Source: Turnera subulata (lineage: Eukaryota; Streptophyta; Magnoliopsida; Malpighiales; Passifloraceae). Taken from it: DNA of 64,000 bases. Within the stretch, counting starts at the first letter, position 1. The number at the start of each line of letters is the position of its first letter. Shown piece after piece: positions 1 to 9,043 of the stretch. The notes beneath the pieces are model-generated. The model had not been told where the DNA came from. It saw nothing but the letters and a program-made list of their open reading frames with translations, and did not search any database. The stretch spans positions 1 through 64,000 of the forward strand of contig JAKUCV010000962.1 of the NCBI GenBank assembly GCA_028386065.3, read 5' to 3'. The translations under genes and the position numbers were made by a program.

Positions 1-270
1 CGTTTGGATACTTTCTGATATCTGGAAATGAGAATGAGTGGCCTATTTATAAGCCTTCATGTATCTTTTCCAAAAGACACATTTAATCCAAAAGTTACAG
101 CCATTAAATTCAAACTTAAATTTGTATCTTTTCCAAAAGACACAATACAAAAGGATGTAACTTTTCATTTTTAAACTCATTTCCAGTAGATACCTTTTAA
201 ACCAAAAGGTACAAATATAATTCCTCTTTATATTATAAAAATCCTCCAACAAATTATAAATCAAATCCCT
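1..270. other. AT-rich flank left of the first nested element
   Basis: I see no gene here. A phrase, tatcttttccaaaagacac, occurs twice, near 62 and 125, so this may be part of an older repeat. The last five bases (TCCCT, 266-270) are the left target duplication of the element that follows. Confidence 0.4.
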
Positions 271-534
271 TGTAGAATATAAAATTGCTCAAACACAAAC
301 TACTCTTTTATTTAATCTAAAACTTAGGCGACACCGCGACACCCCTCACGGTAGCCAGACTCAACCCTTTAATTTGCTACACATAATAATAAAACCTTGA
401 CACACTTATTTATAGAGACTTTGGCTTAACGGACAAGACATGACACCTAAACCGAACTGGACTTGGACTCTTAAAACCCAATAATATAAAGACCCTTAAA
501 CCCAAAGTAATTAGGCTTAGTTTAATACCCAACA
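271..534 (-). repeat. 3' LTR of the gag-only element
   Basis: On the minus strand it starts TGTTGGGTATTAAA and ends TTCTACA. Just inside it (535-550) lies a polypurine tract reading TTTAAGGGAGATAT on the minus strand, in the expected place for plus-strand priming. It pairs with 8783-9038. Confidence 0.85.
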
Positions 535-574
535 ATATCTCCCTTAAACTAAGCTTGCAAGTACAAATATGACA

Positions 575-1978
575 CTAACCAATTCCGTCAATTGCAAGTG
601 CCTTCAGCGCCATTGTTGTTGCAGTAAGTGACTCGAACATTACCTCGAACAATAACATCTTCCTTGAGTCAAACCAAACCTTCAGCTTCACATCCTTGCC
701 AAGTTTAAAATGTTTGTTCCATGTCCCTTCTTGCTTGCTAAAGAAATCTTGTATTGTCTCCCATCTTTTGTTGCTTCCAAAAACATTCTCCACAATATTT
801 ACACCCTTGGCTGAGAAAAATTGATCAACACCAACAAAATCAATTTTCTCACCATAGATAAAATCAATTTTCTCACCATAGATAAAATCAATTTCTTCAA
901 CTTCCTTTCCTTCAACCTCTTTCAACTTTTTCTTCTCCACTTGTTCGCCTTAAATAATTTCTTCAACTTGTACCCAACAGTCTCCCTGAAACAATGAATT
1001 ATATTCACCAATTGTCACCTCTTCCTTCTCTTCCAGTTGTTCAGATACACATTCACCTTCATTGTCTCCCTGGTAAGAAAAATTATTTTCTTGAAACACA
1101 AGCTCATCTTTCTCCTCCTCCTGAGAAAATAATGTTTCCACCATGATCCTTGTCAACTTGTACCATTCACCATAAAACTTCGAGTCTTGACTGAAATCTG
1201 GTAGTGACAAATATTCTACCTCAATTCTTCCCAATCTTCTGACTTCTTCATCAAACCTGTCTTCCATTCTCCAACTAGCCAATAATACTGTCTCTGAATT
1301 GTTAGAACTACTAGCTCTACTCTCCACGATCTTAGCATCTACTTGAGTGTCTCACTGTTGCTGTTCACTTGTCCTCCCCTTCCTGAAATTGAGGCGCTTA
1401 ACATGCACAATCAGTTTAGCTTTTAATACATCAATTGTCAAAGCTTTGAGATCTTGGAATTCTTCAATAGCTTTCACCTTGCAATCAAAACTGAATGGTA
1501 GACTTCGAAGAATTTTCTTGACAACCTGAAGATTTGTTATCTTCTCACCATTGGCTCTCAAATTGTTGACTAATTTATGTACCCGACAGAAATAACCATC
1601 AATTGTGTCATCCTCTCCCATGTGGAAAAACTCAAACTCTTTTCTCAACTCTTGCAAACTAACTTTTTTCACATCCTCTCTGCCACCATAAGTTTTAAGC
1701 AAAGCATCCCAATACTCTTTTATCGTTTTAGCATGTCTGAATCTTTGAGAAACTTGAACTGCTACCTGCTGTTTGAGGTAGTGCAGTGCTTCATCTTTAT
1801 TCTCCACCTTTTCTTGTGTATGCATTTGAATCCCATCTTGAACAACATCCCACACTTTAATATGTCTGAAGAAAGTCCTCATCTGCCTCCACCATATCTC
1901 AAAATAATCTTTGCCATTAAATTTAAAAACAAGACACTCCACATCATATTGGGTTTCCATATCAAAATATCTCGGCAC
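575..1978 (-). pseudogene. Copia-type gag (UBN2-like) frame with two internal stops
   Basis: One reading frame of 468 codons runs from 1978 down to 575, broken by an in-frame TGA at 1352-1354 and a TAA at 950-952. The first 208 codons resemble the plant Copia gag family (UBN2, with a DUF4219-like start): W..M..FF, V.D near the start, a YWDALLKTYGG segment and the helical KILRSLP..F..KV..IEE region. The next 125 codons are acidic and unrecognised. The last 121 include a triplicated EKIDFIYG-like repeat followed by a basic stretch. No zinc knuckle is visible. The frame has no ATG at its front (it opens at GTG, with a TGA just upstream), whereas an ATG in another frame lies about 30 bases further upstream, so a frameshift near the start is likely. 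It would form the virus-like particle shell if functional; as it stands it is broken. Confidence 0.75.
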
Positions 1979-2255
1979 AAAAATAAATCAAACTCACTAG
2001 CCACCATGTTATTTTTGCAGAGAAACAGAATTCTTCCGCAAACCAAACTCACCCAATTCGGTAAAAGATAAAGCTGAATGGCTCCAACAAAAACGTACCT
2101 TGTTTACAGTATTTTTTTTATACAAGCCAAGAAACCAATGAATTGATGCAACGTACGAACCTAGACCCACTTTGGCTTTTGTTGCTTTAGGGAACACATG
2201 CACCTTCTTTATGTATGCAATCGTATAAGTGTGCACTCCACAAAAATAAACTTAT
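1979..2255 (-). other. 5' leader of the gag-only element, part nearest gag
   Basis: This is untranslated leader between the nested Copia and the gag-like frame. It continues on the far side of the insertion at 8297-8782. No gene is seen. Confidence 0.5.
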
Positions 2256-2462
2256 TGTTATAAATAACATATTTACTGAGAAATTTCATAAAGAATTGAA
2301 GAGGAAGAATGAGAGGCACGGTAGAAGGAGGAGCAGAAGAAGCAGAGCCAAATAACTCTCATAATTATTCTGTATTCTTTTGTACATTATATATAGAGGA
2401 GGAATAAATGGTAGGTGTAATATAAGCACATGACATCCACCATATTCCCACGTTTTATAACA
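2256..2462 (-). repeat. 3' LTR of nested Copia, with polypurine tract
   Basis: The LTR runs TGTTATAAATA...TTTTATAACA on the plus strand. Directly inside (2463-2478) the minus strand reads GACATCCAAGGGGGAG, a good polypurine tract. Confidence 0.85.
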
Positions 2463-2589
2463 CTCCCCCTTGGATGTCATTGTGTGTTGGGTAGAATACG
2501 CTTTAGGGAAACTGCCTTAAAAACCTTACCAAGAAAAACCCAATGGGATAAAAACTTGGTGAAGGAAAAAAGAGTACAGTGCGTATTCT

Positions 2590-4040
2590 ACTCCCCCTCA
2601 TTTTGGCCTCACTTGATTCCTTGATGTCGCTGCATTCCAATCATTTTTGTCATCTTGTGGTGATATTTTGGTGACGTATGCTTCGTCTGATCACTTTTGA
2701 TGTATCCGTCCTTCAATTAGGCAATAACTCGTTGTTGGAATTCCATCCTTTCCATCTTGCCTTTTTGTGGTCGCAACGATATAACAGCTATATGTGTAAA
2801 GTTGCAGCACATGCCTGTCTGTGCTTTTATGTGGATCAAATAAAGGACCTGCATCTGCAAAGACCAACTATATTCTCTTCGGGTTTACAGGGTTAACATA
2901 ATACCACATCTGTTATACCCCAAAGATAAGAACAAAATTATATCTTGCCAATAGGCTCAAGTCAAAAACTTCAGGCTTCATGTTACTAGCAATATAGATT
3001 GAACTTTGACAGGGTACTCCAGGACTAATCTAATTCTTTGATGAGATTTTTCATCTCAAATCCCTTCTTGAAACATAGCACGGTATTTGGAAGCTTCGTC
3101 AGGAATTCCAATAATATTTAAATCACAAAACACATATAGATATGAATTATCAACATAAGTAATAATGAATTCATGCGTATACTCATTTATACAATACATA
3201 TCTAAATTGGTTCGAACCATGTAAAGATTATCTTAATTTTATATGTTCTCGGGAATTCATTGCTTCAAGCAACTTGAATCTTTCAGGGATTCTCATGTAT
3301 ATGTCATGACTTACGGATCCTTAAAAATAGGCTGTAATCGCATCCATTAGATGCATTTCTAATTCTTTCATATAATGCCAGACTTATCAAAAATAATTGC
3401 ATCCACCACAGGGGAGTACATCTCCTCACAATTAATACCAGGTCATTTGGATAAAACTTCGTGCTACAAACTGTGCTTTATATCTCACTTTTATTTCCTT
3501 TTCCGCACAAATACCCAGTTAATGACCGATCGATTTTACACCATCTGGTGTACAGGTCCGAAAATTTCTCGCTTCACAAGCGAGTCCAACACAGCCTTAA
3601 TTGCGTTTCTCTATTTTGGCCAATCATTTCTGCACCTACATTCATCAACAGATGTAGGTTTATGATCCTCATTTTATTTCATAATATTTAGCGCTATATA
3701 AAATAAATATTATGTTGACGGTTATTTCACGTCGGTTCCATCTTATTCCTGACACTGAATAATTAATCGAGATCTCGTCATTTTCATGTGTTTCTTCTGG
3801 AACTTTATCAATTGTGTCAAAAACCTCTTCTGGAGGATTTTCCTCTTCTTGAGGACTTTTAATATGAACCTCTACTGGAGGCCTTATTTTCTTACTGGAG
3901 CCATCTAATCTTTTTTGCTCCTTTTTCTCTATCGAGAATTTCTTTTCTTTTGGAAGAGTATATTCTACGCTTCTGGCGCACCTTAGATTCATTTGCATAT
4001 TATACTTGTTCTTCTGGAATATCAATTTGAACAGGAGCAT
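2590..4040 (-). pseudogene. Copia reverse transcriptase/RNase H remnant
   Basis: Minus-strand conceptual translation in shifting frames gives recognisable Copia pieces. From 4040 to 3700 there is an acidic linker ending in an EEISINY...G.RWNR..I motif that precedes RT. From 3660 to 3370 come WVFVRKR and YSPVVDAI, which belong to the Copia RT fingers. Toward 2600 a TKHISPK-like RNase H tail precedes a polypurine tract and LTR. Stops occur every few dozen codons and the YVDD core is unreadable. The 3' non-coding stretch (about 2470-2600), rich in CCTTACCAAGAAAAACCC-like sequence, is typical of such elements. This is a dead gene. Confidence 0.6.
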
Positions 4041-4239
4041 TTGCAGCTGGTATATAAGATTTGGTCACTTTATGTGTCTGGCAATTTGCATATCAATTTT
4101 CCTGCAAATGAATCATCTTTTGAACTTCAGGTTCACACTAATTTATTGAGGATCAACAATCATACATTGATAATGCATTTCAATAATATCTTGATCTGTC
4201 TTGATCCAACTGCTTATTTCCTCCCTTTTTTGTTGGGTA

Positions 4240-4970
4240 AACACTTTCATTTAATTAATAACCAGCATACCCAACATACACAACATATATTCCCAATCTT
4301 TTTTAAGGACCAATTTTACTATGTTGTGGTGGAGCATTATATATATATACTGTACAATAAACGGTCCAAAGATGGGTTTGTGACCATGAACCAATAAATG
4401 AGGAGACCTTATGATAACTTGGTGGCGTGATGCACACAAGTACTGCTGCATGTAAAATATCATTTTCTCAAACAGTAATATTTCATTAACAATGGTCTTG
4501 CAATCAATTGGAAATATTCACCCAGATCGGTTTGGGTTTATTTACAATGACATACATTATCCATTGAAGAAATATACCAGTATTATCAAGACATATAGTC
4601 TTATAACATAATTTGGGATGTGTACCCGCAAGTGGCTTAATCATTAAAATAGGCGCGCAAAATGCCAACTTGCGTCCAATAAGCACACAATAGACCATCT
4701 AGTTGATGCATCATAAAAATTACCCAGATGGTCAACACAACGGATTGATTTGTCCGCGTACATGTCCCAGTATTATTCCCAAACTTACTGGTGATTCTAG
4801 GCCAACCTCGTCTTAGGAAGGCCGAACAATTAATTTTCGCAGCAAACTAACACATGAAAATTCATTGATTGTAAAAACTTCCGATTTTTCAATGAATGAC
4901 CAAATAAATTTCGTGCATCATTATTAATCCGGGATGGCCCAACCGGTCATGCCAAACAAGATATCCAATA
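4240..4970 (-). pseudogene. Copia GAG-pre-integrase and integrase remnant
   Basis: On the minus strand, starting near 4965, there is a WHDRLGHPG-type zinc-binding start (read here as AWHDRLGHPGLIMM) of the GAG-pre-integrase domain. Around 4770-4504 follow parts of the catalytic core: G.I.P.CGP-like, then LAFC.PI and a KTICLDNTGIF segment that carries the second catalytic Asp region (usual form IRLDNAGEF). From 4470 to 4240 come HAA.L.RI.P..YH and APPQ..K.GP..RLGIYVGY-like pieces, which are the C-terminal GKGY-equivalent part of Copia integrase. Frameshifts and stops separate the pieces. The domain would insert cDNA into the genome; this copy cannot. Confidence 0.65.
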
Positions 4971-4972
4971 AT

Positions 4973-5160
4973 CAACTTCTAGTTGATCTCAGCTTCGGGC
5001 TATGCAAACTGTGTATTTAAACACTTAAAATTGCTAGCTTCAGGCTAGTGCATTCCAGCTTCTAGCTGGATATGGAAAGTTTCAATTACTCGAATATTGT
5101 GTGTTTAATAACTGAAAATTGCTAGCTTCTGGCTGCTATATATGTGCCAGCTTCAGGCTG
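4973..5160. repeat. Array of six small palindromes centred on CTTCNNG
   Basis: The units are caacttctagttg (4973-4985), cagcttcgggct (4990-5001), ctagcttcaggctag (5034-5048), ccagcttctagctgg (5055-5069), ctagcttctggctg (5122-5135) and ccagcttcaggctg (5147-5160). All share the core but differ in their complementary arms, so pairing appears to be kept. They lie in the part of the decayed Copia that precedes integrase. Confidence 0.6.
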
Positions 5161-5394
5161 CTATACATGTGTCAATTTTAGGCTTATTTTTGCCACTCAT
5201 GTCGAAAAGATCAGAATTATTAGACAATAATTAAAGTAGTGGCAAACTTTTCTAGAAACAAAACCTCGAAGATTGAAAAGCTTTGGAGTTTACTGACAAA
5301 TAATGCAAAGTTTTAGTTACCGAAAAATTTTCTGGATCTTTTTGGAGACAGAAAAAAGGTCCACGTTTGGAAAAACTGACACCTTGCTTTCTAG

Positions 5395-6110
5395 GAAAAA
5401 TCAGAAAAACACAACAATATAAGAAAATGCCTTCCCCGGCTACTGTCTTTCTTGTTAAGGATGCCTCTCTAGGAAGGAGGAATGGGGTAGCTTATAGTAT
5501 GGTGAATGAACAGCAAGAGGAGTTATCGAGTGAACTCGCAAGAATTCCTCGTTTGTTTTTATTGATGAGCTATACTTATCTAGGTTCTTTGTGACTCCTA
5601 TAGAAGAAACTTTCTTCCTGGAGGACCAAGGCAACCTCAGGGCTAGTTTTTATGGTTCAGCTAATTCTATAATGTTTTTTAGATCTGATAGGCTGCAAGA
5701 ATTTCAGCTATAGCCTTCATGTCAAATATTAAATCAAAGCAGATATTATCAGGTTTCCATGATAGCTCGGAGCATTCCAAGAGTGTTAGGGTTACCACCC
5801 ACATGGCCTAAGGTGCGACTATTACTATGGAATCGCAGGGGTGCAGCTAGAAGGTCCCAAGATTTTGTGCGTACCTTAAGAGATCTGAACAATCGGTATA
5901 AGCCCAACATGGTACTGATTACTGAAACCTTGTGGCAACCTGCAGAGAACCATGGGGTAATTCCACTTCGTTTTCCTCCAACAAATCGGTTTGAGATACC
6001 TGGAGAAAATAACATGGGTGGTATGTGGTTCTCCTAGAACGACAGTATTAGGGTCAACATCAACAACGAGGCTCAGAGTTTTAGAATCAATGTTGTACCC
6101 AACAGATAAA
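5395..6110 (+). pseudogene. Fragment of a LINE: end of ORF1 and endonuclease start of ORF2
   Basis: The frame at 5759-6037 encodes LLLWN.RGA, then RTLRDLN..Y.PN.VLITETLW, the opening of the apurinic-type endonuclease (exonuclease-endonuclease-phosphatase fold) of L1-like ORF2, including the ET metal-binding motif. A stop interrupts WFSWND at 6036-6038, but the frame continues to about 6110 (SIRVNI...). Upstream sequence (5427-5595) could be the tail of ORF1 but is not recognisable as a domain. No RT follows. LINE copies normally lose their 5' end and keep the 3' end, so an isolated 5' piece points to later deletion or capture. It lies opposite to the surrounding Copia. Confidence 0.6.
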
Positions 6111-6338
6111 TAATTATTTCAACTTTTGTATGAGAACAATTCCTCTATATGGATGTTCTCAAGTAATGGATCCATTTTGCAATAATATGCATGTTTTCCC
6201 TTAGCTTTGCCATCATAACCTCATTCACGACCACAAGCACAATTAATTATACTGTCTTATTCTCTTCAAGGAATAGAGCAGAGTCAATTCAACGGGATCC
6301 ATAATAATTTCTTTTATTACTGCAAGTGGGGATTTCTG

Positions 6339-6446
6339 TACTCTTCAAGAGTATTTGCTCTTTCAGAGTGTAAATATATGATCTTCTAGATCATAGTAAA
6401 GCTTGCGTTCTTCGGGAACATATTCAAACTTATGCTCTTCTGGAGC
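6339..6446. repeat. Second array of CTTC-centred palindromes
   Basis: The units are tactcttcaagagta (6339-6353), tatgatcttctagatcata (6377-6395), gttcttcgggaac (6407-6419) and gctcttctggagc (6434-6446). Arms vary while symmetry is preserved, as in 4973-5160. In one minus-strand frame they read as a repeated acidic peptide (PEEH, PEER, LEDH), so a coding repeat is possible. Confidence 0.55.
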
Positions 6447-6512
6447 GTATTAATCTTTTTCTCATTACGAGATTGTACTATCACATGTTATGTGAAATAG
6501 TTGACATCCACA

Positions 6513-6545
6513 CATATAACTCTCCCCCTTGGATGTCAATGTGCA
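6513..6545 (-). other. Second LTR/polypurine-tract-like junction
   Basis: The sequence acatccacacatataactctcccccttggatgtc (quoted here only by its parts: acatccac, ataactc, cccccttggatgtc) closely echoes the LTR-end plus polypurine junction at 2436-2478. It may mark the 3' end of a related element fused into the first one, or an internal duplication. Confidence 0.4.
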
Positions 6546-6971
6546 TTGTCTTCAAGACTAATGCCTGAGCCATTATTCTAGAAACGATTATAAAATGCTG
6601 TAAAATAAATAAAATAAAATATAAGGCATAGTAATAAAACTAAACATAAAATAAAATTATTCAATATATATTGGCTTGGACCTTTAGGGTAAGCAAAATA
6701 AGAACAGTATCCATCTTCTGATGGTTATACAATATTCACCTTCTTGTATTCATACAACATCCACCTTTTGGTGGTCATATCTTTTTTTAATTTTTCTCAA
6801 AGATCTGCGGGATATTTTGGTAGTAAGACATCCAGTCTTTGCTTTATTTTCTCTTTTATTGCATCTTCCAGACGATTTGCAGTTAAATGCATTCAATGCC
6901 CATAACAAATTTCTTCCGGAAATTTTAAGGGCCTCCAATATTTGTAACATAATTCCAAAATTATAAATAAA

Positions 6972-7207
6972 CATGGGCCTTTTATTAATTAGCCCAATTA
7001 AAATTAAATAAACGAAAATTAACTGCAATGGGCCTTGTATGAGCCCAATCAAAACGTAGATTAAAGCAAGAAAATAAATATAATGGGCCTTTTCATAGCC
7101 CAATAAGTAACCGAAAATTAAATGCGATGGGCCTTGTACGAGCCCAAAACGTAAATGAAATTAAAGCAAGAAATTAAATGCAATGGGCCTTTTAATAGCC
7201 CAATCGT
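6972..7207. repeat. Tandem units containing TGGGCC...GCCCA
   Basis: TGGGCC occurs at 6974, 7029, 7084, 7128 and 7184, a spacing of 44-56 bases. Each is followed within about 10-15 bases by AGCCCA, so every unit is a short inverted repeat. TGGGCC is also the plant site II (TCP-bound) promoter element. The array lies in the 5' region of the decayed Copia. Confidence 0.6.
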
Positions 7208-8089
7208 AATTTAAATAAAAAAAAATATAAAATATGCTTACTCGATAAATCTTTCAGCAGTAATATATAATATATCATACTTATACCCGGTTATTATTCC
7301 GGTATATAATACCGTTTTCAAAATTATTTTCATGATAATAATTATTGTTTTCCCCTTTTTTTTTTAATTCTGGACTGGGCTGTGAATAGTGCCAACCTAG
7401 GCCCCAAGGAAGGAGCCCAGGCACAGGCCACACATTAGGCCCGACTTCCAAGTAACCAAGCCCATGCCTCCAAGTAACCAAGCCCAGTTACCCAAAGGTC
7501 CAGACCAACACCCAAGCGCAGATCAAACCCGACCCGGACCACGACCCGTCCGGGCCGTCTTCAACCTCTGGCGAGTGCTCTTCCTGCAACTGCGCGCGCG
7601 AACCGGGGCTTGTGGCGCGAGGTAGAAGGCGGCACGGTGGAGAGGAAGCGCCTGCAGGTGGAGGCCGTCACTGGTGTTGTTGCGGTGGTGGAGTCCGTCG
7701 CGTGCGAGGAAGACGCGATAGCGGCTCAGTCCGGCAGCGACGAGGGAAAGGGAGCGGCATCACGTGCAGACGGCGGAAAGCGCGGTGTCTTGTTTTGCAG
7801 GCGACGGGGAGGGGAGCAGACCTGACGGGCCTTGTCGGGTCGTTGGGCATGGCCGTCAGGTTTTCCTCTCCCGGCGGCGTCAGAGGACGGGGAAGGCGCC
7901 GGTCGGCGACGGTGAGGCGAAGCTCCTGGGTGCGGCGGTGAGGCGAGCGGCGGTCGGGACCTCTTACGGGTGAACAGTGACCCGAGGGAGGAAGAAGGTG
8001 ACTACTGTGCTTCCTTCTTTTTCTTCAGTTTTCATTTTCTGCACTGGTTTTTTTTTTTGCTTGGGTAGAGGCAATCGTGCCTGATAACG
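7208..8089 (-). other. 5' leader and primer site region of nested Copia, partly GC-rich
   Basis: About 7480-7980 is strikingly GC-rich compared with its surroundings and contains only short overlapping frames in all directions, so I call no gene. Just inside the right LTR (8072-8089) the minus strand reads CGTTATCAGGCACGATTG, a plausible primer-binding site similar to those of plant Copia elements. Confidence 0.45.
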
Positions 8090-8296
8090 TGTTATAAATA
8101 ACATATTTACTGAGAAATTTCATGAAGAATTAAAGAGGAAGAATGAGAGGCACGGTAGAAGGAGGAGCAGAAGAAGCAGAGCCAAATAACTCTCATAATT
8201 ATTCTGTATTCTTTTATACATTATATATAGAGGAGGAATAAATAATAAGTGTAATATAAGCACATGACATCGATCATATTCCCACGTTTTATAACA
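8090..8296 (-). repeat. 5' LTR of nested Copia
   Basis: This 207-bp copy is equal in length to 2256-2462 and runs TGTTATAAATA...TTTTATAACA on the plus strand. Confidence 0.85.
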
Positions 8297-8782
8297 CTTA
8301 CAAACGTACCTCACTTTTTGTCTTCCTTCATGATTTACACCTGAAGAATAAATTGCCTTTGTACTCAAATTTTGTGTTTCTTCTTCACCGTTCCACCGAA
8401 ACCTATCAGCCTTTTTTTTCTTCCGCAATCGTCAACCTTTAATTTCTTTTTTTTCACAAAACAATGGACCCAACCAATCGACACAACCAATTTTTTTTCC
8501 CTCCTCCAAAATCGTATCGCCACTAACGCGATGCACCACAAACAACTATTTTGCATTCAATTGATACTGATGCCCAAATAACTCTCTAATCAACACGCAA
8601 CAAAATTGTTGGATTTCAACCAGCAATATTTTTTTTTCTCCCTTGCAATTTCTTGTTTCACGAACAAAATATTATTTCTTCTCCACGAACCTTTTTTTCC
8701 GAACACGAACACAGTTTTCTTTTTCTTCTTCTTGCGCAGCGTCGATCTTCTCCAACGGATCTCTACAGGCTCCGCTACCAAT
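8297..8782 (-). other. 5' leader of the gag-only element, LTR-proximal part
   Basis: This sequence continues 2255 across the nested insertion. No gene is seen. Next to the LTR the minus strand reads ATTGGTAGCGGAGCCTG, a plausible primer-binding site. Confidence 0.5.
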
Positions 8783-9038
8783 TGTAGAATAAAATTGCTC
8801 AAATGCAAACCACTCTTTTATTTAATGTGAAACCTAGGCGACGTCGTATTGCCCCTCATGTAGTCAGACTCAACCCCTTAATTTGCTACACATAATAATA
8901 AAATCCTGACACACCTATTTATAGAGACTTTGGCTTAACGGACAAGACACCTAAACCGAACTGGATTTAGACTCTTAAAAGCTAATAATATAAAGACCTT
9001 TAAACCCAAACTAATTAAGCTTAATTTAATACCCAACA
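8783..9038 (-). repeat. 5' LTR of the gag-only element
   Basis: It pairs with 271-534 and is followed by the right target duplication TCCCT at 9039-9043. Confidence 0.85.
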
Positions 9039-9043
9039 TCCCT

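Larger units (their letters stand above)
2256..8296 (-). mobile_element. Decayed Ty1/Copia retrotransposon nested in the gag-only element
   Basis: It is bounded by two 207-bp LTRs (2256-2462 and 8090-8296) that differ at roughly eight positions by my count. Flanks CTTAT (2251-2255) and CTTAC (8297-8301) match at four of five bases, a slightly worn target duplication. A polypurine tract adjoins the left LTR and a primer-site-like sequence adjoins the right one, so the element is on the minus strand. Copia order (GAG-pre-integrase, integrase, RT, RNase H toward the left) can be followed through many stops and frameshifts. No gag is recognisable, and a LINE fragment plus repeat arrays occupy its place. 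The low LTR divergence contrasts with the heavily decayed coding region, which suggests that a dead copy was mobilised in trans or that the LTRs were converted. Confidence 0.8.
271..9038 (-). mobile_element. Gag-only (TR-GAG-like) LTR retrotransposon, outer element of nest 1
   Basis: Two similar terminal repeats (271-534 and 8783-9038), each bounded by TG...CA, flank a minus-strand gag-like frame. The same five bases, TCCCT, lie directly outside both ends (266-270 and 9039-9043), so the borders are firm. Subtracting the nested Copia at 2256-8296 leaves about 2.7 kb: LTR, leader, gag-like frame, polypurine stretch, LTR. No protease, integrase or reverse transcriptase can be seen, and the reduced length leaves no room for them. 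This is the layout of the non-autonomous plant TR-GAG elements, which carry a gag domain and presumably depend on enzymes from related Copia elements. A deletion derivative of an autonomous Copia is the alternative. The LTR copies differ clearly from each other, including indels, so the insertion is old. Confidence 0.8.

Noticed and set aside
7610..7973. Several overlapping open frames in GC-rich sequence
   Set aside because: They overlap on both strands, have arginine/glycine-rich low-complexity text and no family; high GC alone removes stop codons.
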